A DNA stretch of 49,829 nucleotides, from positions 1 through 49,829 of the forward strand of contig CAZVWF010000009.1 of NCBI GenBank assembly GCA_964630795.1, read 5' to 3'. The notes under the pieces are model-generated. The model worked only from the letters and a program-made list of their open reading frames with translations, did not search any database and was not told the origin of the DNA. Shown here one piece after another: positions 25,276-34,348 of the stretch. Position numbers and translations under genes: made by a program. Within the stretch, counting starts at the first letter, position 1. Each line of letters starts with the position of its first letter. This DNA is from SZUA-117 sp964630795 (GTDB lineage: Bacteria > Pseudomonadota > Gammaproteobacteria > Steroidobacterales > Woeseiaceae).

Positions 25276-28212
25276 GTGGCCAATTTCTTGACCCGACTTT
25301 TCGGCAGCCGCAATCAGCGGCTGATTCGCCAGTACTCGAAGGCCGTTAATCGTATCAACGGCATGGAAGAGGCCCTGAAAGCGCTGGATGACGGTGCGCT
25401 CAGGGCGAAGACGGACGAATTCCGCGGCCGCGTATCGGAAGGAGCATCTCTGGACGATTTATTGCCGGAGGCCTTCGCGGTGGCACGGGAAGCGGCCTGG
25501 CGCTCGCTTGGCATGCGACCTTTCGATGTGCAGTTGATCGGCGGCATGGTGCTGCACGACGGCAACATCGCCGAAATGCGGACCGGTGAAGGCAAGACGC
25601 TGGTCGCCACATTGCCCGCCTACCTGAATGCGCTGTCGGGCAACGGCGTTCACATCGTGACCGTCAACGAATACCTGGCGCAGCGTGACGCGGACTGGAT
25701 GCGGCCTGTGTATGAGTTTCTCGGGCTGACGGTCGGTGTGTCGAAATCCGGCCAGTCTCATGATGAGAAGAAGACAGCTTACGGTGCCGATATTACCTAC
25801 GCGACCAATAACGAACTGGGTTTCGATTACCTGCGCGATAACCTGGCGTTCTCTCTCGACGACAAGGTGCAGCGTGAGCTGAACTTCGGCATTGTCGACG
25901 AAGTGGACTCGATCCTGATCGACGAAGCACGTACCCCGTTGATCATTTCCGGCCCCATTGAGGAAAGCACGGACCTTTATCTGAAGATCAACAAGCTGAT
26001 TCCGAAGTTGCGTCGCCACGAAGAGCAGGAAGGCGATACCAACTACGACATTCTGATGAAGCAGATAGCCCTCGTCGACGAGCGGGGCAATCCGGTCAAT
26101 ATTGAAAACGAAGATGGCATGGATACGAATGTCATGTCCGTCGACCAGGCAATCGAGGTGGGTAATGACCGTGAATCGGATGTCGTCCTCAGCGAAGAAG
26201 AGAACGACGACGGTTTTCCGGTCTGCAAGCTCGCACGCCGCGGTTACTTTACGGGTGACGAGAAGTCCAAGCAGGTACACGTCACCGACGAAGGTCATCA
26301 ATACGTCGAAGAACTGATGATCCAGTCCGGGTTGCTGGGCGAGGGCGAGAGTCTTTACGACGCACAGAACATTCGCCTGGTGCATCACCTGCACGCAGCA
26401 CTACGTGCGCACGCCATGTTCCAGAGAGATGTCGAGTACATCGTCAAGGACGGCGAGATCGTCATCGTCGACGAATTCACCGGGCGCACCATGCCGGGGC
26501 GTCGCTGGTCGGATGGCTTGCACCAGGCGATCGAAGCCAAGGAGGGCGTTGCCGTCAAGCAGGAAAACCAGACGGTCGCCTCAATCACCTTCCAGAATTA
26601 CTTCCGCCTGTATAACAACCTGTCGGGCATGACCGGTACGGCAGATACCGAGGCCTTCGAGTTCCAGCAGATTTACGGCCTCGAGGTCATCGTCATTCCG
26701 ACCCACAAACCGATGGTTCGCAATGATATGTCCGACCTGGTCTACCTGACCGAGAAGGACAAGTTCGAGGCGATCATTGAGGACATCACCGACTGCCGGG
26801 AGCGAGGTCAGCCGGTGCTCGTGGGTACCACGTCCATCGAGACTTCCGAGCTCCTGTCATCAGTGCTCAAGAAAAGAAACATCAGTCACGAAGTTTTGAA
26901 TGCCAAGCAGCACGAACGTGAGGCCCTGATCGTCCAGCAGGCGGGTAGCCCTGGTGCTATTACGATCGCGACGAACATGGCCGGACGCGGCACGGATATC
27001 GTGCTTGGTGGCAACCTCGAAGCCGAGCTCGCCGAGGCCGGCGAAGACGGTGACAAGGCCTCAGTACAGGCGGACTGGCAGAAACGCCATGAGCAGGTGC
27101 TGGAAGCAGGTGGCCTGCATATCGTTGGCACCGAACGGCACGAATCACGCCGTATCGATAACCAGCTTCGCGGCCGTTCGGGTCGTCAGGGTGACGCCGG
27201 TTCGAGCCGTTTCTATCTCTCGATGGAAGATAACCTGATGCGGATTTTCGGCGATCCGCAGCGCATGAAGGGTCTCTTGCAACGTGTTGGTATGCAGGAA
27301 GGGGAGGCGATCGAAAGTCCGATCCTGACCCGGCAAATCGAAAAGGCGCAGCGAAAAGTCGAGTCACATAACTTCGATATCCGCAAAAACCTGCTCGAAT
27401 ATGATGACGTTGCGAATGACCAGCGTAAGGTGGTGTATCACCAGCGCTCGGAACTGATGGCGGCAGACGATATTGCCGATTCTGTTACCGCGATTCGTGA
27501 GGAGGTCGTCGAGGTTCTTGTAGAGCAATACATACCGACCGGCAGTCTCGAGGAACAATGGGATGCCGAGGGTCTGCAAAACGCGTTCGAGGGCGACTTC
27601 GCGATGCAGATCGACGTTCCCGGCTGGATTCGTGAAGACAGCCGCATGAACGAGGACCAGATTCGGGAGCGCTGTGTCCGGGAGGTTCATGAGGCCTACG
27701 ACGCCAAGGTTGAAAGTATCGGCGCCCCGCTGATGCGACTGGTGGAAAAAGAGGTCATGCTGAAGCAGCTCGATTTCCACTGGAAAGAACACCTGGGCGC
27801 GATGGACTATCTCCGCCAGGGCGTCGGCCTCAGAAGTTACGCGCAGAAAAACCCGAAGCAGGAATACAAGCGCGAGGCGTTTGAAATGTTTGGTGAGATG
27901 CTGGAGCAGGTCAAACACGACACGATCAGCATTCTTTCCCGTGTCCGTATTCAGAGCGAGCAGGACGTGCAGAAGATGGAAGCGGAGCGTCGCAAGGCGC
28001 AGGCGCTCAAGTACAAGCACGACGAAGCGTCTGCACTTGGCCAGCGTCCGCCCCAGGCACCGGCTCCCGGCGAGGCACCAGGGGAAGCAGACCAGGCACC
28101 GCCACAAGCGGCAGAGCCTTTCGTTCGCACCGGCCGCAAAGTGGGCCGCAATGAACCCTGCCCCTGCGGATCGGGCAAGAAATACAAGCAGTGCCACGGG
28201 AAACTGAGCTGA
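25276..28212 (+). CDS. secA: Protein translocase ATPase SecA, with an extra acidic insertion
   Basis: Motor ATPase that drives preproteins through SecYEG. The 978-residue product has MRTGEGKTLVATLPAYLNAL (Walker A), VDEVDSILIDEAR (Walker B), GMTGTADTEAFEFQQIYGL, the TNMAGRGTDIVLGGN and RIDNQLRGRSGRQGD helicase motifs, and the C-terminal zinc finger CPCGSGKKYKQCHG. It is about 77 residues longer than E. coli SecA (901 aa). Some 63 of these lie between residues 256 and 322, at the start of the preprotein cross-linking domain, and include the acidic stretch SEEENDDG. The GTG start at 25276 gives ANFLTRLFGSRNQR, the family N-terminus. mutT follows 5 nt later. Confidence 0.97.
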   Translation: MANFLTRLFGSRNQRLIRQYSKAVNRINGMEEALKALDDGALRAKTDEFRGRVSEGASLDDLLPEAFAVAREAAWRSLGMRPFDVQLIGGMVLHDGNIAEMRTGEGKTLVATLPAYLNALSGNGVHIVTVNEYLAQRDADWMRPVYEFLGLTVGVSKSGQSHDEKKTAYGADITYATNNELGFDYLRDNLAFSLDDKVQRELNFGIVDEVDSILIDEARTPLIISGPIEESTDLYLKINKLIPKLRRHEEQEGDTNYDILMKQIALVDERGNPVNIENEDGMDTNVMSVDQAIEVGNDRESDVVLSEEENDDGFPVCKLARRGYFTGDEKSKQVHVTDEGHQYVEELMIQSGLLGEGESLYDAQNIRLVHHLHAALRAHAMFQRDVEYIVKDGEIVIVDEFTGRTMPGRRWSDGLHQAIEAKEGVAVKQENQTVASITFQNYFRLYNNLSGMTGTADTEAFEFQQIYGLEVIVIPTHKPMVRNDMSDLVYLTEKDKFEAIIEDITDCRERGQPVLVGTTSIETSELLSSVLKKRNISHEVLNAKQHEREALIVQQAGSPGAITIATNMAGRGTDIVLGGNLEAELAEAGEDGDKASVQADWQKRHEQVLEAGGLHIVGTERHESRRIDNQLRGRSGRQGDAGSSRFYLSMEDNLMRIFGDPQRMKGLLQRVGMQEGEAIESPILTRQIEKAQRKVESHNFDIRKNLLEYDDVANDQRKVVYHQRSELMAADDIADSVTAIREEVVEVLVEQYIPTGSLEEQWDAEGLQNAFEGDFAMQIDVPGWIREDSRMNEDQIRERCVREVHEAYDAKVESIGAPLMRLVEKEVMLKQLDFHWKEHLGAMDYLRQGVGLRSYAQKNPKQEYKREAFEMFGEMLEQVKHDTISILSRVRIQSEQDVQKMEAERRKAQALKYKHDEASALGQRPPQAPAPGEAPGEADQAPPQAAEPFVRTGRKVGRNEPCPCGSGKKYKQCHGKLS

Positions 28213-28217
28213 ACCAC

Positions 28218-28610
28218 ATGACGACGCGTATTCGCGTTGTCGCCGGTATTCTCTCTACGGCTGACGGCCGTGTCCTGATCGCCGACCGGTGTCGATCACG
28301 ATCCATGCGGGACTACTGGGAATTCCCCGGCGGCAAACTTCATGAAGACGAGACGCCGGAGCAGGCCCTGGCCCGTGAGCTATCCGAGGAACTCGGTGTC
28401 GAAGTCATCCGTGCCAGGCACTTCCAGCACTTGCAGCATGACTACGACGACCTGAAAGTCGCGATTGATTTCTTTTTGGTCGACGACTGGCAGGGTGAGC
28501 CCAGCGGCGTCGAAGGTCAGCAACTGAAATGGGTCGCCAGTTCGAATCTCGACCAGGTGCCGTTGCTACCCGCAGATACACCGGTTGTGGAAGCGCTCAA
28601 GTCCATCTGA
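28218..28610 (+). CDS. mutT: Nudix hydrolase, 8-oxo-dGTP diphosphatase MutT
   Basis: Removes oxidised guanine nucleotides such as 8-oxo-dGTP from the pool. The product (130 aa) carries a complete Nudix box, from GGKLHEDETPEQALARELSE to ELG, matching Gx5Ex7REUxEExGU. EFPGGK and the C-terminal WVASSNLDQVPLLPADTPVVEAL match MutT. Length equals E. coli MutT (129 aa). ATG 28218 is preferred over 28191, which would overlap secA by 22 nt and precede the conserved start TRIRVVAGIL. A mutT gene between secA and zapD is typical for gammaproteobacteria. Other Nudix substrates cannot be excluded. Confidence 0.92.
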   Translation: MTTRIRVVAGILSTADGRVLIADRCRSRSMRDYWEFPGGKLHEDETPEQALARELSEELGVEVIRARHFQHLQHDYDDLKVAIDFFLVDDWQGEPSGVEGQQLKWVASSNLDQVPLLPADTPVVEALKSI

Positions 28611-28632
28611 TCCACGCCGGATCGATAAATCT

Positions 28633-29451
28633 TCAGCAAATAGAGAGTTCGAACTCGACGTCGTGCCCCGTTTGCACGGCGCGTGCGTCAATCGTCGACC
28701 ATTCGAGAAAACGAACGGTAAAGCGATGCTGACTGCCGCTAATCTCGGGATACAGCGTGCTGTCTGACGGTAAAGTGACGCGCAGCATTCGACAGCTGGC
28801 ACCTTTCTGCATGCGGTGCTGGTACATCCCGTTGATGGCCGTTCTTTCCGTCGGCTGCGCACTTTCCCGAATCAGCCACAGCATTTCGGTTACCGCATCG
28901 CAAATGGGCCGAATGATTTCCAGCCAGCCCGCGACATCTTCCTGGCGTCGACTGAAGGATTGTCGAAGCCAGTGGCTGAACTCCGGCAGGTCGAACTCAC
29001 AGGTGCCGCCGGGAATCGAACTTCGATGTTTGATCGAGCTCAGGAATTCGCAGTCCTTCAGCGGTTGCATGAATGCCGTGTCAATGGCGTCTATTTCGCC
29101 GCGACTGGCGACGAGGTTCCCCAGAATCGTACCGAGGCGCCCTGAATCAACCTCCGGCTGACTCTGGAATGCCTCCAGGATTTCGATCTGGGTATCCAGC
29201 TCCTTGTGGACTTCGCTGCGCACATCCCCGCGCGTGAGGATGGCCATGATCTCCAGCAGGCTCGAGATGACACCTCGTGTAGCCGAGGTAGCATCGACTT
29301 CGTAGTTGTAGAGCAGTTGCTGGTAGAGGAATTCGAGGCGCATGAAAGTGCGCATACGCTCGCTCAATGGCTGCTCGTACTCCGGGGCTTTCTCCGCCAC
29401 CTGGGTCGTTGTACTGGATGAAGTAACAGCCATCGGCGTATTTTGCGCCAC
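28633..29451 (-). CDS. zapD: Cell division protein ZapD
   Basis: Cytoplasmic protein that cross-links FtsZ filaments and stabilises the Z ring. The 272-residue product matches E. coli ZapD (247 aa, formerly YacF) at YEQPLSERMRTFMRLEFLYQQL, RGDVRSEVHKELD, SIPGGTCEFDLPEFSHWL, LIRESAQPTERTAINGMYQ, LYPEISGSQHRFTVRFLEW and the C-terminal FELSIC. About 24 residues, rich in S, T and A, extend the N-terminus; an internal start at Met7 is possible. It is the last gene of the minus-strand block and lies 18 nt after coaE, so it is likely co-transcribed with it. Confidence 0.93.
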   Translation of the reverse strand: MAQNTPMAVTSSSTTTQVAEKAPEYEQPLSERMRTFMRLEFLYQQLLYNYEVDATSATRGVISSLLEIMAILTRGDVRSEVHKELDTQIEILEAFQSQPEVDSGRLGTILGNLVASRGEIDAIDTAFMQPLKDCEFLSSIKHRSSIPGGTCEFDLPEFSHWLRQSFSRRQEDVAGWLEIIRPICDAVTEMLWLIRESAQPTERTAINGMYQHRMQKGASCRMLRVTLPSDSTLYPEISGSQHRFTVRFLEWSTIDARAVQTGHDVEFELSIC

Positions 29452-29469
29452 CGGCAGAGTTCAGGCAAA

Positions 29470-30096
29470 TCAGTCAGTCTGTTGGCCGGCCCGATCGAGA
29501 TAGGCCTGGTGCAGTGCAGTTACGGCCAGCCGAACGCTTTCAATATCGCCATCATTCCCGATAACGTCGTCAGCAATGGACAGACGCTCCTCACGGCTTG
29601 CCTGTGTCGCCAGTATGCGACGGGCCTGCTCACGGGACTCGTTATCGCGCATCATCAGGCGTTCCATCTGGGTTTCTTCGCTGCAATCCACGACGAGGAT
29701 ACGATGCATCGCCTCCTTCATCGACGAGTTGAATAGCAACGGCACGACCACGATCACGTAGGGGCCGGTCGCTCTTTTGACCTGGCGAAAGGACGCATCA
29801 CGGATTCGTGGATGGAGGATGCCCTCGAGCTGTTTGCGCTTTTCCGAATGGCTGAAAATGATGTCGCGCATGGCCGCCCGGTCCAGGGACCCGTCTGCAG
29901 CGATTACGCCGTCGCCAAAAGCATCACGAATTTCATCGAGAGCCGGCCTGCCGGGTTCGACGACCTCCCTGGCAACCATGTCGGTGTCGACAATACTGAC
30001 GCCGAGATCGCCAAACAGGTCAGCAACCAGCGATTTTCCACTCGCAATACCGCCGGTCAGGCCGACGATGAACTGTTGATTCTGCTGGTTCTTGAT
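29470..30096 (-). CDS. coaE: Dephospho-CoA kinase CoaE, no standard start codon
   Basis: Last enzyme of coenzyme A synthesis, phosphorylating dephospho-CoA. The frame encodes the P-loop GLTGGIASGKS, the VDTDMVAREVVEPGRPAL segment, ILHPRIRD and VVPLLFNSSMKEAMHRILVVDC, which together define CoaE. The frame opens after a TGA at 30115-30117, and no ATG, GTG or TTG occurs before the P-loop. I set the start at an ATC codon (30096) as the least bad choice; the first ATG, at 29979, would remove the P-loop and cannot give an active enzyme. A rare start codon or a sequence error is likely. The gene lies between pilD and zapD as in Pseudomonas; yacG, often next to it there, is absent. Confidence 0.82.
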   Translation of the reverse strand: MKNQQNQQFIVGLTGGIASGKSLVADLFGDLGVSIVDTDMVAREVVEPGRPALDEIRDAFGDGVIAADGSLDRAAMRDIIFSHSEKRKQLEGILHPRIRDASFRQVKRATGPYVIVVVPLLFNSSMKEAMHRILVVDCSEETQMERLMMRDNESREQARRILATQASREERLSIADDVIGNDGDIESVRLAVTALHQAYLDRAGQQTD

Positions 30097-30241
30097 CTTG
30101 GTAGTCCGTAACTGTCAGTGCGCACGATTCAGGCTAGCACAAGAAAGGCCGAAAGCCGCCGAGGTAGAGCCGTGTATGTGAAGAACACCTGGGTACGCCG
30201 GGGTGATATTCCATGCCGTGTCAGGCAAGCCTGAAGCGAGG

Positions 30242-31126
30242 TTAGCTCATATAGTCGAGATACCAGTTAACAATCTGTTCACCCCATAGCATGGCGATCC
30301 AGCCTGCAGCAGCGAGATAGGGGCCAAACGGAATCGGAACGCTGCGCTCATGCTGTTTGAAGGCAATCATGAGGACACCGGTTACGGCGCCTACGACCGC
30401 CGACATCAGGATAATCAGCGGCAGCATCGTCCAGCCCAGCCAGGCCCCCAGGGCGGCCAGCAGCTTGAAGTCACCGTAACCCATGCCTTCCTTGCCCGTG
30501 ATCAGGCGGAAGAGGTGATAGACGCTCCACAGGCTCAGGTAGCCCGCCAGTGCGCCCGCAATGGCCGCTTTCGGCTCGATGAACAAAGTCCCGGCACCCG
30601 TCATCGGGTGCCACAGGCTCAACACCAGGCCGGCCCAGACGAGCGGTAACACCATGTTGTCGTATATGTACTGGTGGTCGATATCGATTACGCTGATTGC
30701 AACGAGGGCCCAGGTCATGGCAATCGCCGCCGCGGCTTCCCAGCCGAAGCCGAAACGCCATGCAACCACCCCGGTCAGGATGCCGGTCAGTAATTCAATG
30801 ACGGGATAGCGTGCCGGGATCCTGCTGCCACAGCCGGCGCATTTGCCGCCGAGCAGGACATAACTCAGCACGGGGATGTTCTGCATGGCCGTTATCCGGT
30901 GACCGCAGGACGGACAACGGGATCGCGGTGCGATGAGGTCGAAGCGACCTTCTGGTAACTCGCTGGCGGGCGAAGCCGACAGCGCCGTGCATTGTTCGCG
31001 CCAGCCACGTTCCATCATGATCGGCACCCGGTAGATGACGACATTCAGGAAACTGCCGACCAGCAGCGCAATAACGAATGCGGCGAGAATGAAGAGGAGT
31101 GGGGATTCGGCGAAAAGCGCTTGCAT
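30242..31126 (-). CDS. pilD: Prepilin leader peptidase/N-methyltransferase PilD
   Basis: Inner-membrane aspartic protease that cleaves prepilin leaders and methylates the new N-terminal phenylalanine. The 294-residue product has an early membrane helix with GSFLNVVIYRVP, the cytoplasmic zinc-binding cysteine pairs CPSC and CAGC, and about seven later membrane helices. The two catalytic aspartates are in DIDHQ and in GMGYGDFKL (the GxGD motif). Length matches P. aeruginosa PilD (290 aa). It lies 78 nt after pilC and should process both pilins encoded upstream. Confidence 0.96.
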   Translation of the reverse strand: MQALFAESPLLFILAAFVIALLVGSFLNVVIYRVPIMMERGWREQCTALSASPASELPEGRFDLIAPRSRCPSCGHRITAMQNIPVLSYVLLGGKCAGCGSRIPARYPVIELLTGILTGVVAWRFGFGWEAAAAIAMTWALVAISVIDIDHQYIYDNMVLPLVWAGLVLSLWHPMTGAGTLFIEPKAAIAGALAGYLSLWSVYHLFRLITGKEGMGYGDFKLLAALGAWLGWTMLPLIILMSAVVGAVTGVLMIAFKQHERSVPIPFGPYLAAAGWIAMLWGEQIVNWYLDYMS

Positions 31127-31204
31127 GTTGTGGTCCTTCGGATACGAAAGCGGCGCCCAATGGGCGCCGCCAGATTATCGTCTTTCGCAGAGCTTCGAGC
31201 CAGT

Positions 31205-32425
31205 CTAGATCACAGAACCCATCTTGAAGATCGGCAGGTACATCGCGACAACGAGACCGCCGACCAGGATACCGAGAATCGCCATGATCATCGGCTCCAG
31301 CAGGCTCGACAGGTTGTCGACCGCGTTGTCCACATCCTCTTCATAGAAGTCGGCAACCTTGGCGGACATCTCGTCGAGTGAACCCGATTCCTCGCCGACT
31401 GCGATCATCTGGATGACCATGTTCGGAAACAGATCAGTATTCTCCATCGCCTGTTGCAATCGTTGACCCGTGGCCACTTCGTCCTTCATCTGCATCACAC
31501 CCTGTTCGTAGACGATGTTACCGGTCGCCCCGGCCACAGACTCCAGTGCCTCAACCAGCGGCACGCCGGCGGAGAACATCGTGGACAAGGTACGTGCGTA
31601 ACGTGCGATGGACGCTTTCTGCAGGATCGGGCCGATGACCGGCATTTTCAGCGCCGCCCGGTCCAGGAAGTGGCGCATGGCGCGCGAACGCTTCTTGAAG
31701 TAGAAGAAAGTGTAAATACCGGCACCAGCCAGCAGCGCCAGATACCAGCCCTGGTCGCGCACAAATTGCGAAACCTCGATGACAAACCGGGTGAAGGCAG
31801 GCAGGTCAGCGCCGAAGCCCTGGAACAGGTCTTCGAATGCGGGAATGACGAATATCAGGAGAATGATCGTAACGACGAAGGCGACGACCAGTACCGCAGC
31901 GGGGTAGGTGAGCGCCTTCTTGATTTTCTTCTTGATCGCCTCGGTCTTCTCTTTGTACGTCGCGATCTTGTCCAGCAGCGTTTCCAGCGCGCCGGCCTGC
32001 TCACCCGCCTCTACAAGGTTGACGAACAGGTCGTCGAAATGGATCGGATGCTTGGCCAGCGCTTCGGCAAGCGCGCTACCGCCCTCGACGTCCGCCTTGA
32101 TGGCGAGAATCAGTTTCTGCATGGCCTGATTTTCATGGCCATTACCGATAATCTCGAATGACTGTACCAGCGGAATACCGGCAGCCAGCATCGTGGCCAG
32201 CTGACGGCTGAATATCGCAATGTCGCCCGCTGTGACCTTGGACGCGCCCCTGAACAGTCCCTGGCTTTGTTTCCGGATTCTGGAGGGCACGACCCCCTGG
32301 CGACGAAGTTCGGCACGGACCTGGGCCTCATTACCCGCCATGCTCTTGCCTTTAACCTTGTTGCCCTTGCGATCGGTACCTTCCCACAGGAACGGTGTAT
32401 TACTTACAGCCACTGTTTCTGCCAT
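31205..32425 (-). CDS. pilC: Type IV pilus platform protein PilC
   Basis: Inner-membrane core protein on which the assembly and retraction motors act. The 406-residue product has two repeats of the T2SF/GspF domain: the first with FSRQLATMLAAGIPLVQSFEIIGNG, the second with RYARTLSTMFSAGVPLVEALESVAG. Membrane helices lie near 171-195, 220-240 and at the C-terminus (ILGILVGGLVVAMYLPIFKMG). Length matches known PilC proteins (about 405 aa). It starts 34 nt after pilB and is likely co-transcribed with it. Confidence 0.96.
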   Translation of the reverse strand: MAETVAVSNTPFLWEGTDRKGNKVKGKSMAGNEAQVRAELRRQGVVPSRIRKQSQGLFRGASKVTAGDIAIFSRQLATMLAAGIPLVQSFEIIGNGHENQAMQKLILAIKADVEGGSALAEALAKHPIHFDDLFVNLVEAGEQAGALETLLDKIATYKEKTEAIKKKIKKALTYPAAVLVVAFVVTIILLIFVIPAFEDLFQGFGADLPAFTRFVIEVSQFVRDQGWYLALLAGAGIYTFFYFKKRSRAMRHFLDRAALKMPVIGPILQKASIARYARTLSTMFSAGVPLVEALESVAGATGNIVYEQGVMQMKDEVATGQRLQQAMENTDLFPNMVIQMIAVGEESGSLDEMSAKVADFYEEDVDNAVDNLSSLLEPMIMAILGILVGGLVVAMYLPIFKMGSVI

Positions 32426-32459
32426 CGCAGTTCTCTTCCGTTAGCTCATGAGTTGCGAT

Positions 32460-34184
32460 CTATTCGATCGTCACCCTGTTGACTTCTTCAAGGCTGGTCA
32501 TGCCGTCCTTAACCTTGTTCAGACCAGCACGCCGCAAATCGAGAACCCCCTCAATTCCTGCCTGGTCGGCGATCTGCATGGCATTGCCGCCTTCCATAAT
32601 TATTCTTCCCATCGTTTCGGATACCTCCATGACCTGGAAGATACCGACGCGACCTTTGTAGCCGTCGTTACACGACTTGCAGTCCTTAGGGCCGAATATC
32701 GTCATTCCGTTTGCGATGTCTTCTGCATCGAAACCTTCTTTTTCCAGCGCCTCGCGCGGAATGTCCTTGACCTCTTTACAGTTGTCGCACAGGCGACGCG
32801 CCAGTCGCTGCGCAATGATCAGGCTAACCGAGGTCGCGATTGCGTATGGCTTCACGCCCATGTCGACCAATCGTGTCAGCGTGCGTGGTGCGTCGTTGGT
32901 GTGCAGTGTCGAGAGAACAAGGTGACCCGTCTGGGCAGCCTTGATCGCGATTTCTGCGGTCTCGAGGTCACGAATCTCACCCACCATGATGACGTCCGGA
33001 TCCTGGCGCAAAAAGGCCTTGAGGGACGAGGCGAACGTCAGGCCCACCTTGGGATTCACATTGACCTGGTTGATGCCCGGCAGGTTGATTTCCGCGGGGT
33101 CCTCGGCGGTTGAAATATTGCGATCCTCAGTGTTGAGGATGTTCAGGCCGGTATACAGCGAAACGGTCTTACCGGAACCTGTCGGGCCGGTCACCAGGAT
33201 CATGCCGTAAGGCTTGGCCAGGTGTTTCTGGTACAGCGCTTTCTGCTGGTCGTCGTAACCGAGGACATCGATGCCGAGCTGCGCGCTCGTCGGGTCGAGA
33301 ATACGCAGTACGATTTTCTCGCCGAACAAGGTCGGACAGGTGTTGACCCGGAAATCGATGGCACGGTTCCTCGACAGGCGCATCTTGATTCGGCCGTCCT
33401 GCGGTACACGGCGTTCGGCGATGTCCATGCGGGACATGACCTTCAGGCGTGCGCAAACCTTGTTCGCCAGTGCGATCGGTGGCTGTGTAACTTCGGACAA
33501 AACACCGTCGAGGCGCGTCCGTATGCGGAAAATCTTTTCGTAGGGTTCGAAGTGGACGTCCGACGCGCCGCGCCTGATCGCGTCGAGCAGAATTTTGTTG
33601 ACGAATCGGACGACCGGTGCGTCCTCGATATCGTCCTTGGTGACGCCGTCATCTTCCTCCTCGGAGCCATCTCCGACATCGATGTTTTCCAGGTCGAAAT
33701 TTTCGTCGTCGAAACTCGACATGGACGTATCGACTTTCTCGAGCGCTTTGCTGATGTTTTCCTGGAGTTTAGATACTTCAACGACGACAGGGTCAATTCG
33801 AAGATTCGTCTGGAACTGGACATCGTCGATTGCCTGCAGGTTGGTCTGATCAGAAACAGCGAGGAACAGGCGCTTGCCGCGCATGACCAGCGGCAGGACC
33901 CGGTGCTTGGTGAGCAACTTCTGGTCAACGACCCGCAGGGTCTCAAGTTCGATCTCGATCGCGCTGATATCGAGGAGCGGGACACCGAATTCGTGCGCTG
34001 CTGCAACCGCGAGCGCGCCACCATCGGCCATCTCGTTCTCGACCAGGTAGGAAACCAGGGGTTCTTTCGCTTCCCGGGCCGCTTCAGTAGCGGTCTGCAT
34101 GTCCTCTTCCGAGACAATACCGTCCTGTACCAGGCGTCTTGGTAAGCCGGAAAGGTTCGATTGCGATGCCGTCAAGAGTCCCAT
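32460..34184 (-). CDS. pilB: Type IV pilus extension ATPase PilB
   Basis: Cytoplasmic hexameric motor that powers pilus growth. The 574-residue product has an N-terminal MshEN-like domain (about 1-150), Walker A GPTGSGKTVSLYTGL, the Asp box and Walker B region (DPDVIMVGEIRDLETAEIA), the His box HLVLSTLHTNDA, and a zinc-binding tetracysteine site formed by CDNC and CKSC. All are typical of PilB rather than the retraction ATPase PilT, which is shorter. It follows pilA1 with a 164-nt spacer that contains a 9-bp inverted repeat. No PilT or PilU gene is in the window. Confidence 0.96.
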   Translation of the reverse strand: MGLLTASQSNLSGLPRRLVQDGIVSEEDMQTATEAAREAKEPLVSYLVENEMADGGALAVAAAHEFGVPLLDISAIEIELETLRVVDQKLLTKHRVLPLVMRGKRLFLAVSDQTNLQAIDDVQFQTNLRIDPVVVEVSKLQENISKALEKVDTSMSSFDDENFDLENIDVGDGSEEEDDGVTKDDIEDAPVVRFVNKILLDAIRRGASDVHFEPYEKIFRIRTRLDGVLSEVTQPPIALANKVCARLKVMSRMDIAERRVPQDGRIKMRLSRNRAIDFRVNTCPTLFGEKIVLRILDPTSAQLGIDVLGYDDQQKALYQKHLAKPYGMILVTGPTGSGKTVSLYTGLNILNTEDRNISTAEDPAEINLPGINQVNVNPKVGLTFASSLKAFLRQDPDVIMVGEIRDLETAEIAIKAAQTGHLVLSTLHTNDAPRTLTRLVDMGVKPYAIATSVSLIIAQRLARRLCDNCKEVKDIPREALEKEGFDAEDIANGMTIFGPKDCKSCNDGYKGRVGIFQVMEVSETMGRIIMEGGNAMQIADQAGIEGVLDLRRAGLNKVKDGMTSLEEVNRVTIE

Positions 34185-34200
34185 AAATCACGGTGGAGTA

Positions 34201-34236
34201 ACTCCCAGAACGTCACAGTCTCGCCAATCTGGGAGT
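34201..34236. repeat. Inverted repeat in the pilA1-pilB spacer
   Basis: ACTCCCAGA (34201-34209) and TCTGGGAGT (34228-34236) are a perfect 9-bp inverted repeat with an 18-nt centre, ending 16 nt before the pilB start on the minus strand. It would fold in the pilB leader RNA; it could affect pilB translation or bind a regulator. Confidence 0.45.
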
Positions 34237-34348
34237 CTGGATCAACCCGATTTTGTGCGGTTTATCACAGTAGCGGCTTTCAATTAAGTAAAATCCGGAA
34301 ATCAGGCCGAATTTGCTGAAAATTCGCGCTTTTTTTGGCGTTTTCAGG

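Noticed and set aside
29470..29979. coaE starting at the first ATG (169 aa)
   Set aside because: This would lack the ATP-binding P-loop, which is clearly encoded in the same open frame just upstream.
33222..34145. Open frame of 307 codons on the plus strand opposite pilB
   Set aside because: Shadow of pilB, which has all ATPase motifs. No recognisable domain in the antisense product.
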